A stretch of DNA of 55,500 nucleotides from Chlorobiota bacterium (lineage in GTDB: Bacteria; Bacteroidota; Ignavibacteria; Kapaibacteriales; UBA961): the NCBI GenBank assembly GCA_014191195.1, contig BJGZ01000016.1, positions 1 to 55,500 of the forward strand. The letters run 5' to 3'. How positions within the stretch are numbered: the first letter of the stretch is position 1; each line of letters begins with the position of its first letter. This document shows, one piece after another, positions 26,046 through 36,261 of this stretch. The notes beneath the pieces are model-generated. The model saw only the letters and a program-made list of their open reading frames with translations. It had not been told where the DNA came from and ran no database searches. The translations under genes and the position numbers were made by a program.

Positions 26046-29000
26046 AAATCACCACCGATAGAAAACATCCATTGCGGTTCGGACCAACCGATATATTGAT
26101 TTCTCCATGCTATATCTACTCGTATTGGGAGTCCAATTAGAAATGATCTGATACCAATTCCTGTGCTCATTAAAATATCACCAGATTGAGGATAGAAATA
26201 TTTAAAGGTATCACCTGGCATAGCAAGTTTTGTAGAGAAATCATTGGTAAATGCTGTTCCAATATCCATAAATAATGCCCCTTGAAATGCTTGAATCATA
26301 ACAGGAATTGGGCCAGCCAATAAGGCTCTAAATAATGGGAATCTAAGTTCTGCATTCATTAAAAAGAATTTTGAACCATTTCTTTCATTCACATTCCAAC
26401 CTCTTAATGGCAAAGCATAATTCATAAAAGCAAAATCTTCTGGCTCCCGAAAAGGTAAAGTGTTATTTGCAAAAGATCGATTGATCCAATTATCAGTTCC
26501 ACCTACAAAATAAAAACGCTGATCTGGATTTGTACTGAATGCTAAACCGCCTGTGCCCCTAATTGCAAACCATAATAAGTCCTGTGATACAGTAAAATAT
26601 TGTCTAAAATCACCATTTAAAGATGCAAAACCTGCAGTATTTTCACTAAGTTTTGGAGTAGCTTTAATGCCAATAGAATATCGAGTACCCTGAGATGGGC
26701 CATACCAACCTGGTGCTGTATTATCAAAAACCATTTTTGATTCTGTAACTAAGTAATTTTTAGTAATAGAAGGTTCCGTAGGGTCTTCTATATTTTCTTT
26801 GCTTAGATTAAGCCAATTAGTACCAAGCTCTATTCTTCTAAATCGTGATAAAGGATATGAGCCAGAAGCATTTAATCCAAAATTTCTAAAACGATATAGA
26901 TAAACATATGATGAATTAGCCCTATAACTATATCCAAAACCAACATTATGTTGAGCAGAAACTTGCCAATCTATAATATCAGGTAAATAAGTATATGCTA
27001 GTAAAAAATTACTATTTCTTAAATCTAGAAATAAATTAGCTTGAAAATAAATTTGATGATCACCAAGCATATCACTAAACAACATTTGTGTTACACCTTG
27101 ATATCCCCAAAAGGTATTAAAACTTGCATTGCTTAAAATAATATCATTAGAAAAACTGATCTTGTAGTCTTGAACTGGAGTTAAGGCTGTATCCGCAATT
27201 ATATCTTCGATATTGGCATTATCATACAAAGCAAAAGTAGATTCAGTCGGTTCTCTTTGTAATTGTGAGATTTCTTTATTTGGTTGAATGACTTGTTGTC
27301 TAGAAAATTCTATTTCTACTGCTTTACCATATCCAATAAGCTTCTGAGCTTTATTAGTATCCTTAATACCGATGATCTTATTAGATGATAATGGATTTAG
27401 ATTGTCTTTTTCTGAAATTTTGAATTTCGTTAATGGCAATGAATCAAATGAAGTTCTTTCTAAAGGAAATCTTAATTCGAAAAGATCATAGCCGCCTTTA
27501 ATTTGTGAAGTGAAAAACATCGTAGATGCATCTTTAGATAAAGAAATCTGAGTCATACCACTGATAGAATTTGTTTTAGCAGATGATGTTAAATCACTCA
27601 AATCCATAGAATATAAATTCCCAATACCATTTTGATCGGAAACATATAAAAGATTTTTTCCATCATTGGTAGCAGCTAAAGATGTTTTTTTTGAATAAGG
27701 ATCAAAACTTAATCGTTCCATATTTTTCGTTTCGATATCTAAAGAGTAAATATCACTTTGTTTTGGATTATGGCGCCACATAGCAAAATCAATTGCTTTA
27801 AAATCACCATTGGTATTGTCTGCCCTATCTGATATAAAATAAAGTGATTTACTATCTGGCGACCAAGCAGGGAACATATCTGTAAAAATATCATCTGTTG
27901 CCCTTATTATTTCTCCTGTTTTAACATCATATAACCACAAATCGGGTTGTTCGCCTACAGATGCTACAAATGCAATTGAAGAGCCATCTGGGGACCACAA
28001 AGCTGAAGACAAAGACCGTATTCCAAATAGTTTTTTTTGATAATCTCCGGTTTTCACATCAACGATATACAGAGCATCTTCTCCAGCTGATTTTGCTGAA
28101 ACAACTAGTTTCTTTCCATCTGGCGACCAAGAAATTCCGGGAGTAAGAATATTAAGTTCTTCAAAATCTATAGATCGTCCACTACTAATAAGCTCTATTG
28201 TCTCTTTAGTAGGAGAATTTAAATCCATCAGAAATACTCCAAAAAAATCATCTCGATTGGATATAAATGCTAATTGATCACCATCGGGAGAAATTGCAGG
28301 AGATGAATTGTAGAAACTATGATCTTTTTCATGGTTCGTTATTCTTTTTGCAAATTCATCCAATCCCTGAAACTTGTCTAAATCTGGTAAATACTTTTTT
28401 TTCATTTCTCTAATCCATTCTTCAGAAAAATCTTCAAGATTTTTTCCAAAAGTTCCCTTAAAAGCAATGGAAAGATCTGAACTTATTCTTAACCTATTGA
28501 TTAATTCTCCAATTTTTCTTTCACCATACTTTTCAGCTATATACCAATAAAATGCTTGTCCGCCCCTATATGCTAAATATCCATTTAATGAAGAAATATC
28601 CTTTAGATATTCACTCAAAGCCATATCACGCATAAACATATCAGTTTGGGTATCATAGCCACCATTACCCTCATATTCTGCTAATCCTTCATTCATCCAT
28701 AAAGGAATTTCTGTCCTTATATTATTTGAAACCATGTTTTGAACAGAGCCACCATAAAACATGTCATTTAATACCGCATGCACCAATTCATGATGAATAA
28801 CATGATTAAATTGATCGTAAACGCCCTCGAATGGTAAAGTAACCCTATTCTTGAATAATTCAGTTACACCCCCAATGCCTTCTTGCATAAATTGGTCTAC
28901 TACATTTGTTTGCTGAAACTCATTATGAGAATTATAGATTATTAAAGAAATACGTTTTGTAATAGAATAAGAAAGTCTTTTTTCAATAGAAATAAGTGAT

Positions 29001-29221
29001 TTTTCAGCGATGATTCCTGCATAACGAGCTAGGTATTCTCCTTCCTCTGCAAAATAGACATCAAAATGTTTTGTTTTAATAATCTTCCAATCAAAAGATT
29101 GATACTGAACTTTATTCTTTCCAAATTGTTGGGCTTCTATATTTGGTGAAATATGCAAAGACAGTAGAAAGCACAAAATCAGAAATGTAAAGCTCGATAT
29201 GTGAGGTCTATTCATGCGCAT
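26042..29221 (-). CDS. zinc peptidase-like + TolB-type propeller + outer-membrane barrel protein
   Basis: The frame is open from 29305, but a proper signal peptide starts only at 29221 or 29215 (MNRPH...EAQQ), so about 1059 residues are assigned. After the signal comes a peptidase_MA/gluzincin domain with HELVH (His144, Glu145, His148) and NEGLAEY (Glu178), a complete zinc site. About residues 290-560 hold WD40/PD40-type TolB propeller repeats (SPDGDQLAFISNR, SWSPDGKKLVVSA, LWSPDGSSIAFVA, AWSPDSKSLYFISD). The last ~350 residues are a Bac_surface_Ag/Omp85-like barrel (FYFVGGTDN, LRGW) ending in an aromatic FSIGGDF. Such three-part proteins occur in Bacteroidota. It is likely embedded in the outer membrane with a periplasmic or surface protease head. 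Substrate unknown. Confidence 0.88.
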   Translation of the reverse strand: MRMNRPHISSFTFLILCFLLSLHISPNIEAQQFGKNKVQYQSFDWKIIKTKHFDVYFAEEGEYLARYAGIIAEKSLISIEKRLSYSITKRISLIIYNSHNEFQQTNVVDQFMQEGIGGVTELFKNRVTLPFEGVYDQFNHVIHHELVHAVLNDMFYGGSVQNMVSNNIRTEIPLWMNEGLAEYEGNGGYDTQTDMFMRDMALSEYLKDISSLNGYLAYRGGQAFYWYIAEKYGERKIGELINRLRISSDLSIAFKGTFGKNLEDFSEEWIREMKKKYLPDLDKFQGLDEFAKRITNHEKDHSFYNSSPAISPDGDQLAFISNRDDFFGVFLMDLNSPTKETIELISSGRSIDFEELNILTPGISWSPDGKKLVVSAKSAGEDALYIVDVKTGDYQKKLFGIRSLSSALWSPDGSSIAFVASVGEQPDLWLYDVKTGEIIRATDDIFTDMFPAWSPDSKSLYFISDRADNTNGDFKAIDFAMWRHNPKQSDIYSLDIETKNMERLSFDPYSKKTSLAATNDGKNLLYVSDQNGIGNLYSMDLSDLTSSAKTNSISGMTQISLSKDASTMFFTSQIKGGYDLFELRFPLERTSFDSLPLTKFKISEKDNLNPLSSNKIIGIKDTNKAQKLIGYGKAVEIEFSRQQVIQPNKEISQLQREPTESTFALYDNANIEDIIADTALTPVQDYKISFSNDIILSNASFNTFWGYQGVTQMLFSDMLGDHQIYFQANLFLDLRNSNFLLAYTYLPDIIDWQVSAQHNVGFGYSYRANSSYVYLYRFRNFGLNASGSYPLSRFRRIELGTNWLNLSKENIEDPTEPSITKNYLVTESKMVFDNTAPGWYGPSQGTRYSIGIKATPKLSENTAGFASLNGDFRQYFTVSQDLLWFAIRGTGGLAFSTNPDQRFYFVGGTDNWINRSFANNTLPFREPEDFAFMNYALPLRGWNVNERNGSKFFLMNAELRFPLFRALLAGPIPVMIQAFQGALFMDIGTAFTNDFSTKLAMPGDTFKYFYPQSGDILMSTGIGIRSFLIGLPIRVDIAWRNQYIGWSEPQWMFSIGGDF

Positions 29222-29794
29222 TTCGAAGATGAATACTGAATGAAGGAAATTACATATTAAGTAATGCATGAGTTTGACGTATGATGAAACAATATCGTTC
29301 ATCATTATCTCATCATATATTCAAAATAGAAAAAAACTGTATCTTTTTCTATTCAAAATATTACTCGATATGAATGGTTAAAATCACATATCGATGTTAA
29401 AAAAAAGATAAATAAATAAGAATTATGAGTAGTGAATTAAGAGTAACAAGAAAAAAAATAGACATAGCAACGTTTTTGACAGACTACTTTTTGTATGAGA
29501 ATTTTTATTGAAATAAAAGTTTTCCACAAGATTTTTTTGTTAATAACAAAGTTCTAAATTTGAATTAAGGCAATGCAACATGCAAGATTTTTCGACTTAA
29601 CTGAAACAAGATCCCATTCTTTTTTTTGTTACTTATCATACTTTTTTTCTAATATGATAAGGTTTTTTGCTCAGAAGCTTACTTTCTCTATCGTATATTC
29701 TACTGTAGAAACGCTATTGCCTGAAATACCTTAATTATGTGAATAATATTTTCTTTTAATATCAAAGATTCCTTTTTTTAGGAGTCTAATTTTT
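29222..29794 (+). other. long intergenic region upstream of nrdJ
   Basis: About 570 nt without a supported gene between the divergent barrel-protease and nrdJ genes. It is very AT-rich with many T and A runs. Visible elements are a hairpin with a T tract at 29632-29668 and, just downstream, a possible leader ORF and a second hairpin. I see no cobalamin-riboswitch core and no clear TAnnTTTG promoter. Confidence 0.6.
29632..29668 (+). terminator. hairpin with T tract in the nrdJ upstream region
   Basis: A 9-bp perfect stem CTTATCATA (29632-29640) / TATGATAAG (29653-29661) with a 12-nt loop is followed by GTTTTTTG. It has the form of an intrinsic terminator, though AT-rich and weak. No plus-strand gene ends nearby, so it may be an attenuator of the nrdJ transcript or a structure without function. 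Confidence 0.45.
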
Positions 29795-29857
29795 ATGTAT
29801 CTTGCACCTCGGATTTCCCCAATCCGAAATGCAGCATATTATAAAAATATTTTTTAG
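29795..29857 (+). CDS. possible 20-codon leader ORF before nrdJ
   Basis: ATG 29795 is preceded by AGGAG (29780-29784) and reads 20 codons to TAG at 29855-29857. The stop overlaps the AGAGG (29856-29860) that serves as ribosome-binding site for nrdJ at ATG 29868. The ORF spans the hairpin 29810-29826. The arrangement would couple leader translation to nrdJ translation. It may be chance: the ORF is short and has no comparison. Confidence 0.3.
   Translation: MYLAPRISPIRNAAYYKNIF
29810..29826 (+). promoter_or_regulatory. small G+C hairpin in the nrdJ 5' leader
   Basis: CGGATT (29810-29815) pairs with AATCCG (29821-29826) around a TCCCC loop, 30 nt before the nrdJ ribosome-binding site. It stands out in an AT-rich leader and lies within the possible leader ORF. 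Confidence 0.4.
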
Positions 29858-29867
29858 AGGCACTCTT

Positions 29868-32800
29868 ATGAGATTAGTGCGACGTTTTACACATGCCGAA
29901 ACAAGCCCTTTTGATCAATTCGACTATACGAAGAGATCATCTATATTAAGAAACACCGATGGTTCAGTTGTGTTTCAGATGGATAATATAGAAGTTCCTT
30001 CTCAGTGGTCTCAAGTAGCTACAGATATATTAGCCCAAAAATACTTTAGAAAAGCTGGCGTACCTCAAGTACAAAAGGATGGAAGCCCTCTATTAGATGA
30101 GAAGGGAAATCAAGTTTTGGGTCCAGAAACTTCACTAAAACAAGTGGTTAACCGTTTGGCTGGCAGTTGGAAGCATTGGGGTGAAAAATATGGATATTTT
30201 GATACCGCAGAAGACGCCTCTGTTTTTTATGATGAAATTTCATATATGCTATTAAAACAAATGGCAGCTCCAAATTCTCCACAATGGTTTAATACTGGTT
30301 TACACTATGCATATAATATTACCGGTAGTGCACAAGGACATCATTATGTAGATCCAAAATCGGGTAAAATGCAGGAGTCACCTGATGCATATTCACGTGC
30401 TCAGGCCCATGCATGTTTTATTCAGTCTGTAAGCGATGATTTAGTTAATGAAGGCGGAATTTTCGACTTAGTAACCAGAGAGGCACGTATTTTTAAATAC
30501 GGTTCTGGAACTGGTTCAAATTTTTCTTCTTTACGTGGAAAAAATGAAAAATTATCAGGTGGGGGAAATTCTTCAGGATTATTAAGTTTCTTGAAAATTT
30601 TTGATAGAGCAGCCGGAGCTATTAAATCCGGTGGTACAACAAGGCGTGCAGCAAAAATGGTGATTGTTAATATAGATCACCCAGATATCGAGGAATTCAT
30701 AGAGTGGAAAGCCCAAGAGGAAGATAAAGTTGCTGCTTTAGTAGCAGGCTCAAAAATTAGTGCAACATTTTTAAAAGCGATAGTAGATGAAGCAATAGCA
30801 AATGGTTCAGATCGCAAAGAAAATGAAAAGCTAAATATGTTGATACAAAATGCATTATATCGCGGAATACCGATCAATCAAATATATCGCGTGCTTGCAC
30901 TAGTAGATCAGGGTTTTACTTCTCTTAATTTTGATAGTTATGATACACATTATGAGTCTGAAGCTTATGTAACTGTAAGTGGACAAAATTCCAACAATTC
31001 AGTTCGTGTTACAAATGATTTCATGAAAGCCGTAGAAAACGATGATATGTGGAATCTTACATGGCGAACAAATGGTGGAATAGCTAAAACGATTAAAGCG
31101 CGAGATTTGTGGAATAAGATAAATATCAGTGCATGGAAATCTGCAGATCCAGGTTTGCAATATGATACCACAATTAATGAATGGCATACATGCCCAGCTG
31201 ATGGACGTATCAATGGCTCTAATCCATGTTCTGAATATATGTTCTTAGATGATACTGCTTGTAATTTAGCAAGTTTAAATTTAGGCACATTTATCGAAGA
31301 AAATGGTGAATTCCGTATTGAAGATTTTCGCCATGCAACACGTTTATGGACAATTGTATTAGAAATATCTGTTTTGATGGCACATTTCCCATCAAAGCAA
31401 ATAGCCCAAAGAAGTTATGATTTTAGAACATTAGGTTTAGGATATGCCAATCTTGGTACTATTCTTATGATTAATGGAATCCCATATGATTCTCCAGAAG
31501 CTTTGGCGATAAGTGGGGCTATTACTGCTATCATGACAGGTGAATCGTATGCTACAAGCGCCGAAATGGCAAGAGATGTGAAGTCTTTTCCACGCTATGA
31601 AGCCAATAAGCAAAGTATGCTTCGTGTAATCAGAAATCATAGAAATGCCGCTTATGGTGTTGATGAATCTGAATACGATGAATTATTAATTAAGCCGATG
31701 CCAATTAATCCAGAATTTGTTCCAGCAAATCTTCTTACAGCAGCCCGACAAGCCTGGGATAGAGCACTTGCTTTGGGCGAAGAGTTTGGTTATAGGAATG
31801 CGCAAGTTTCTGTTATTGCACCAACTGGCACCATTGGCTTAGTTATGGATTGCGATACTACAGGTATTGAACCTGATTTTGCTATTGTCAAATTTAAAAA
31901 GTTAGCAGGTGGTGGATATTTCAAGATTGTAAATCAATCTGTAAGAAAAGCACTTGTTAATCTTCATTATTCTGAATCAGAAATAGAAGATATAGAAAAA
32001 TACTGCAAAGGACATGGTACCTTGGTTGGATGCCAGACAATTAATCGTCAAAGCTTAAAAGAAAATGGATTTACGGACGAAAAAATTGATGCCGTGAATA
32101 GCCAATTAGACAATGTATTCGATGTAAAATTTGCATTCAATAAATGGACTTTAGGCGAGGATTTTTGTCTTGGACTTGGCTTTACTGAAGATCAACTCAA
32201 TGATTATTCATTTGATATGCTTAAAGAGCTTGGATATACCAAAGCAGAAATTGAACAAGCAAATGATTTTATCTGCGGATCTATGACAATTGAAGGTGCG
32301 CCTCATCTAAAAGATGAGCATTTAGCAATCTTTGATTGTGCAAATAAATGCGGTAAAAAAGGAAAACGCTTTATACAACATATGGCCCATGTTCGCATGA
32401 TGGCTGCAGCGCAACCTTTTATTTCTGGTGCTATTTCTAAAACAGTAAATATGCCAGCCGAAGCATTAGTTAGCGAAATTGGTGAAGTATATCACCAAGC
32501 ATGGAAAACAGGCGTAAAAGCTATTGCACTATACCGTGATGGATCTAAATTATCACAACCGTTAAATTCTTCGAATGATGAAGATTTAGATGAGATAATC
32601 ATGCTTGGAGATGAGCAATCTTTAGATGAAACACAAGGCCCAGCAGAAGTACAAGAACGTATCGTAGAAAGAGTATATCACAGAGCCGAGCGCAGAAGAT
32701 TACCTAAAAAGCGTCGTGGTTTTGTTCGTGAAGGCTATGTTGGTGGACACAAAGTCTTTTTAAGAACAGGTGAATTTGAAGATGGCACTTTAGGTGAAAT

Positions 32801-33311
32801 TTTTATTGACATGTATAAAGAAGGAGCTTCATTTAAAGGATTAATGAATTGTTTTGCTGTATTGGCCTCCAAAGCTTTACAATATGGAATTCCTTTAGAT
32901 GAACTTGTAGATTCCTTTACATTCACTCGATTCGAACCAGCTGGTCCTGTGCAAGGACATGATGCAATTAAAAATGCAACTTCAGTTTTAGACTATATCT
33001 TCCGTTCATTAGGATATGATTATCTAAATCGCACCGATTTTGTACATGTTCAGGCTGTAGATGAAGAAGCTTCTAAAATCACTTCAAAATCTAGTGCACA
33101 TGTTAAAGCTGTTTCTACAGAATCAATTCCAGAGCTTGTCGAAGCTGTTTCAACTATTAAAAATACTGGAAATGGAACTCAAAAAGTATTTGAAGCAAAA
33201 GCAAAAGGCTATACAGGTGAACAATGCTCTACTTGTAGCTCTATGAGAGTTAAAAGGAATGGTAGCTGTACAGTTTGTGAAGATTGTGGCACTACTAGCG
33301 GTTGTTCTTAA
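29868..33311 (+). CDS. nrdJ: vitamin B12-dependent ribonucleotide reductase (class II)
   Basis: The frame opens at TTG 29802, but ATG 29868 is chosen: it has AGAGG 7 nt upstream and gives the usual short N-terminus before [15 protein letters not shown]. The 1147-residue product is the long NrdJ form. Conserved blocks are [22 protein letters not shown] (redox Cys), [15 protein letters not shown], the NPCSE active-site loop (radical Cys and Glu), [14 protein letters not shown], then a domain with [10 protein letters not shown] and [12 protein letters not shown], and a Cys-rich C-terminus (CSTC...CTVCEDCG...GCS). It makes deoxyribonucleotides using adenosylcobalamin, without need for or harm from oxygen. 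Confidence 0.96.
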   Translation: MRLVRRFTHAETSPFDQFDYTKRSSILRNTDGSVVFQMDNIEVPSQWSQVATDILAQKYFRKAGVPQVQKDGSPLLDEKGNQVLGPETSLKQVVNRLAGSWKHWGEKYGYFDTAEDASVFYDEISYMLLKQMAAPNSPQWFNTGLHYAYNITGSAQGHHYVDPKSGKMQESPDAYSRAQAHACFIQSVSDDLVNEGGIFDLVTREARIFKYGSGTGSNFSSLRGKNEKLSGGGNSSGLLSFLKIFDRAAGAIKSGGTTRRAAKMVIVNIDHPDIEEFIEWKAQEEDKVAALVAGSKISATFLKAIVDEAIANGSDRKENEKLNMLIQNALYRGIPINQIYRVLALVDQGFTSLNFDSYDTHYESEAYVTVSGQNSNNSVRVTNDFMKAVENDDMWNLTWRTNGGIAKTIKARDLWNKINISAWKSADPGLQYDTTINEWHTCPADGRINGSNPCSEYMFLDDTACNLASLNLGTFIEENGEFRIEDFRHATRLWTIVLEISVLMAHFPSKQIAQRSYDFRTLGLGYANLGTILMINGIPYDSPEALAISGAITAIMTGESYATSAEMARDVKSFPRYEANKQSMLRVIRNHRNAAYGVDESEYDELLIKPMPINPEFVPANLLTAARQAWDRALALGEEFGYRNAQVSVIAPTGTIGLVMDCDTTGIEPDFAIVKFKKLAGGGYFKIVNQSVRKALVNLHYSESEIEDIEKYCKGHGTLVGCQTINRQSLKENGFTDEKIDAVNSQLDNVFDVKFAFNKWTLGEDFCLGLGFTEDQLNDYSFDMLKELGYTKAEIEQANDFICGSMTIEGAPHLKDEHLAIFDCANKCGKKGKRFIQHMAHVRMMAAAQPFISGAISKTVNMPAEALVSEIGEVYHQAWKTGVKAIALYRDGSKLSQPLNSSNDEDLDEIIMLGDEQSLDETQGPAEVQERIVERVYHRAERRRLPKKRRGFVREGYVGGHKVFLRTGEFEDGTLGEIFIDMYKEGASFKGLMNCFAVLASKALQYGIPLDELVDSFTFTRFEPAGPVQGHDAIKNATSVLDYIFRSLGYDYLNRTDFVHVQAVDEEASKITSKSSAHVKAVSTESIPELVEAVSTIKNTGNGTQKVFEAKAKGYTGEQCSTCSSMRVKRNGSCTVCEDCGTTSGCS

Positions 33312-33338
33312 TCTTTAAAACATTATATATTAAGAAAA

Positions 33339-33371
33339 AGTCCTGTTGAACGCCTCAGCAGGGCTTTTTTT
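33339..33371 (+). terminator. Rho-independent terminator after nrdJ
   Basis: An 11-bp stem with two G-U pairs, AGTCCTGTTGA (33339-33349) / TCAGCAGGGCT (33355-33365), loop ACGCC, runs into seven T. It separates nrdJ from queA. Confidence 0.9.
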
Positions 33372-33382
33372 ATATTATCTCT

Positions 33383-34648
33383 ATGATTCCTACATTTGAT
33401 CAATCAGTCCTTTCCTATTCATTGCCAGATGAAAACATAGCTCTGTTCCCTAAGGAACAAAGAGATGAAAGTAAATTATTAATCGTGAATCAACATGAAA
33501 TTAATCCATTTACTGATTCTGTCTTTCATGAAATAGATTCCTTTTTACCAGAACATTCGCTGTTAATAGTGAATGCTTCTAAAGTAATAAAAGCAAGAAT
33601 ATATGCTCATAAACAAACAGGCGGTAAAGCTGAATTATTATTAATAGAACCTATTCAAGGAAGTGCAGCCGAAGCCCTTACACAAGAAAAAGAGAGTATA
33701 TGGGAATGTATGATTGGAGGAAAAAATCTTACTCCAGGTACAATTCTTGAATGTATGGCCAAACATTATACATTAAAAGCAGAAATACTTGAAAGAAATA
33801 ATACACAAGGAATTGTAAGATTTCAATGGGATGAACCTATTACTTTGGGTGCTTTATTAGAAGATATTGGGACAATACCTTTACCTCCTTATCTACATAG
33901 AAAAGCCGAAGATTCAGACACAATTCGTTATCAAACAATTTATGCAAAAGAAAAAGGGTCTGTTGCAGCACCAACAGCAGGTTTGCATATAACCGAAAAT
34001 GTTATTCAAAAGTTGAAGAAGAAACAAATCAATATGGTAGATATTACTTTGCATGTTGGCTTGGGAACATTTAAACCATATGAAGCAGATACACCAGAAG
34101 ATTTTTTAATGCATACAGAGAAAATTCTCATTCCCAGAGAGGTTATTGAACATTGTAGAGAGTTTTTTCTTAATCCAGATCGTGGCTTATTTATTTGTGT
34201 TGGGACAACATCCTGCAGGACAATGGAATCTGTTTTTTGGTTTGGTATTCAATTATTAAATCCATCATCACCAATGTGGAATCAATCTTATATTTCTATG
34301 CAACAATGGACGCCATATTCACTTGTAGATAAGAATGTTAATTCTGCTGATGTATTTGCAATCTTACTTACATGGATGGATAGATATAATCTTACAATAA
34401 TAGAAGGAGAAACCCAATTAATGATAATTCCTGGTTATTCATTTGCTATAACAGAAGCTCTTATTACTAATTTCCATCAGCCAAAAAGCACATTGCTTTT
34501 TCTTGTTTCAGCATTTTTAGGTGTTAATGTATGGAAACAAAGCTATGAATATGCTCTTGAGAATAACTATAGATTTCTTAGTTATGGGGATTCATCATTA
34601 TTGCTAAAAGGGAAGATATTGCATGCCGACTCTAAACCCGTACTTTAA
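33383..34648 (+). CDS. queA: tRNA S-adenosylmethionine ribosyltransferase-isomerase QueA
   Basis: 421 residues, longer than the ~345 of E. coli QueA; the extra length lies mainly in the middle and C-terminal part, as in many Bacteroidota. Conserved blocks are NIALFPKEQRDESKLL, the YQTIYAKEKGSVAAPTAGLHIT motif, ITLHVGLGTFKP, VGTTSCRTMES, ITNFHQPKSTLLFLVSAFLG and YGDSSLLL. It transfers the ribosyl part of SAM to preQ1 at tRNA position 34, giving epoxyqueuosine. It starts 12 nt after the nrdJ terminator. Its last 17 nt overlap the converging YhcH-like gene. Confidence 0.96.
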   Translation: MIPTFDQSVLSYSLPDENIALFPKEQRDESKLLIVNQHEINPFTDSVFHEIDSFLPEHSLLIVNASKVIKARIYAHKQTGGKAELLLIEPIQGSAAEALTQEKESIWECMIGGKNLTPGTILECMAKHYTLKAEILERNNTQGIVRFQWDEPITLGALLEDIGTIPLPPYLHRKAEDSDTIRYQTIYAKEKGSVAAPTAGLHITENVIQKLKKKQINMVDITLHVGLGTFKPYEADTPEDFLMHTEKILIPREVIEHCREFFLNPDRGLFICVGTTSCRTMESVFWFGIQLLNPSSPMWNQSYISMQQWTPYSLVDKNVNSADVFAILLTWMDRYNLTIIEGETQLMIIPGYSFAITEALITNFHQPKSTLLFLVSAFLGVNVWKQSYEYALENNYRFLSYGDSSLLLKGKILHADSKPVL

Positions 34649-35078
34649 ATATTACTTTCTTCACATATTTGGAAGGTGTGCGTGGCGCATGAGCATCGTG
34701 AGGAAAAAAAATAGCAAATTGATTAGAATGTAATGTATAATGTTCTAAAGGTTCATCAGAAAAAAACATAATATCAGCTTCTTCTGAATATTCCTTACAA
34801 ACAGCATTACATACATCTATGTGTTTCCATCCAAATGAAAAACTGCCTTCTATAACACATTGAATATCTATATATTTTTTATGTGCTTCTAATGTACACT
34901 TAACTTCAGGCATATGCACTTGATCTTCAATGATCATATATAATCGATCTTTCTCAATTATATGTTTTCCATTTGGAAGATTCCTATACATATTAGAATT
35001 CAATACTTCAATAACTTTACTGAATTCTGGATGTAAACTTGAATAGTGATTAAGAGTATCTAATGAATCAATAATCAT
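34632..35078 (-). CDS. YhcH/YjgK/YiaL (DUF386) cupin
   Basis: 148 residues, the family length. HKKYIDIQCVIEG (His and Glu or Gln ligands), the FFSDEPLEHYTL segment and IFFPHDAHAP (His ligands) are the DUF386 hallmarks. E. coli relatives YhcH and TabA act in sialic acid use or toxin-antitoxin-linked processes, possibly as sugar isomerases or anomerases. No sialic acid gene is near. It is the last gene of the multicopper oxidase operon, and its ATG overlaps the DUF1566 stop by 4 nt. Whether it works with the operon or is simply read through is unknown. Confidence 0.88.
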   Translation of the reverse strand: MIIDSLDTLNHYSSLHPEFSKVIEVLNSNMYRNLPNGKHIIEKDRLYMIIEDQVHMPEVKCTLEAHKKYIDIQCVIEGSFSFGWKHIDVCNAVCKEYSEEADIMFFSDEPLEHYTLHSNQFAIFFPHDAHAPRTPSKYVKKVIFKVRV

Positions 35079-36259
35079 CTTGCTGTATGGATATATGAAG
35101 TTCTATAAGTATGTCCATTAATTATAAAAGACATTATATAGCATCCTTCAGGATTTTGGGGAATATCTAGTGAATACACGTGATCTTGGTTTTCATAAAG
35201 CGTATGCCCTGTTATATTATAACAAGACATCGATTCAATTGGATAATTACTCTCAATATGTACTGTATTATTATTCCAATATAATCTATATGGCAATACG
35301 CTTTCAGCTTCTACTGCTTGTAATGAAGTCTTAGCAGTTCTAACTAAAACTATCTTCAATTTATCAGTTTTTAAGGCATATGTAGTTATACCAAATCTTG
35401 TATCTAAGTACCACGCTTTTGTAGTTTGATTGGGAAGAGAAGTTGATGACCAATATTTTCCTACAGAAATTTGACCATTAAACATTGGATTAATTGATGG
35501 ATTTGAATAATCTTCATCATTTAATGACTGTAATTCTTTGATATTCGGTAAGCGCCAGTCATTTACTCCGGCAACATTTGTTTCTTCTGCAATTTGCAAA
35601 GCAGATTCCCAATTTAGTGAATCTTGCAAAGGTTGTTGTTTCCACATTAATCCACTTAGATTATCTGTAATTGTTCCATCAGCATTCTGTATACATCTAG
35701 ATTGATATTCTTTTGGGGGAAGTATATCTCGCACTGCTCTTACATGAAAACGCTTAGTACCACCAGCACTTATTGTTTCTTTTTTTACATGATTTCCAAC
35801 ACCTCCGCCGGCATTAGTAACCCAAGCTTTTGTATTGTCATTAATTTGGTTTTGTGAACTCCACCAATATTCAGCAGCTGTTTTTGGAAATATAGCATCT
35901 GGAAGTGCAGGATTTGGTTTGTCAAGATGTAATAAACTGAATAGTTCATGACAATTTGGTAAACGCCAATCTGAAAATCCACCTAAAGTTAAAGTATCAC
36001 AATATAATCCTGCAGACTCATATGTCATTTCTCCACCATCGGTTCTTTGCCATTGTAATCCAGTTACTGTATCAATTGCAGTTAGATTGTCTTGTATGAT
36101 AAAACCAGGCGAATTAATTGCATAATCTGAATCTTCACCAAAAGTGCTAGTATAGTCTTTTGTCTGCCAAGTATCAGGAATATTCTTCATGGTTTTTTTA
36201 ACCAATTGAGCATCAGATTCATAAAACCATAGAAATAGAAACAAAAAGAATATCTTCAT
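35075..36259 (-). CDS. DUF1566 (Lcl C-terminal) repeat protein with T9SS-like tail
   Basis: The frame opens at 36301 inside the upstream gene; ATG 36259 lies 2 nt after the upstream stop and starts a clean signal peptide (KIFFLFLFLWFYESDAQ). The 394-residue product has two DUF1566/Lcl_C domains, about residues 55-185 and 190-310. Each has a GLxWxx start, a DWRLPNxxEL motif and a YWWSSQ or YWSST motif. The last ~75 residues, with Gly-Cys-Tyr-Ile in the middle, look like a divergent T9SS sorting domain. These domains are C-lectin-like in fold and of unknown ligand. Surface exposure is inferred. Confidence 0.82.
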   Translation of the reverse strand: MKIFFLFLFLWFYESDAQLVKKTMKNIPDTWQTKDYTSTFGEDSDYAINSPGFIIQDNLTAIDTVTGLQWQRTDGGEMTYESAGLYCDTLTLGGFSDWRLPNCHELFSLLHLDKPNPALPDAIFPKTAAEYWWSSQNQINDNTKAWVTNAGGGVGNHVKKETISAGGTKRFHVRAVRDILPPKEYQSRCIQNADGTITDNLSGLMWKQQPLQDSLNWESALQIAEETNVAGVNDWRLPNIKELQSLNDEDYSNPSINPMFNGQISVGKYWSSTSLPNQTTKAWYLDTRFGITTYALKTDKLKIVLVRTAKTSLQAVEAESVLPYRLYWNNNTVHIESNYPIESMSCYNITGHTLYENQDHVYSLDIPQNPEGCYIMSFIINGHTYRTSYIHTAR

Positions 36260-36261
36260 TA

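Noticed and set aside
29222-29305. First 28 residues of the barrel-protease frame
   Set aside because: They precede a complete signal peptide and do not look like a signal themselves.
29400-29794. Cobalamin riboswitch before nrdJ
   Set aside because: The conserved B12-box core (GCCACTG-like) is not seen; the region is simple AT-rich sequence with one hairpin.
29802-29867. nrdJ starting at TTG 29802
   Set aside because: The extra 22 residues do not fit the family N-terminus, cross a G+C hairpin, and ATG 29868 has a proper AGAGG site.
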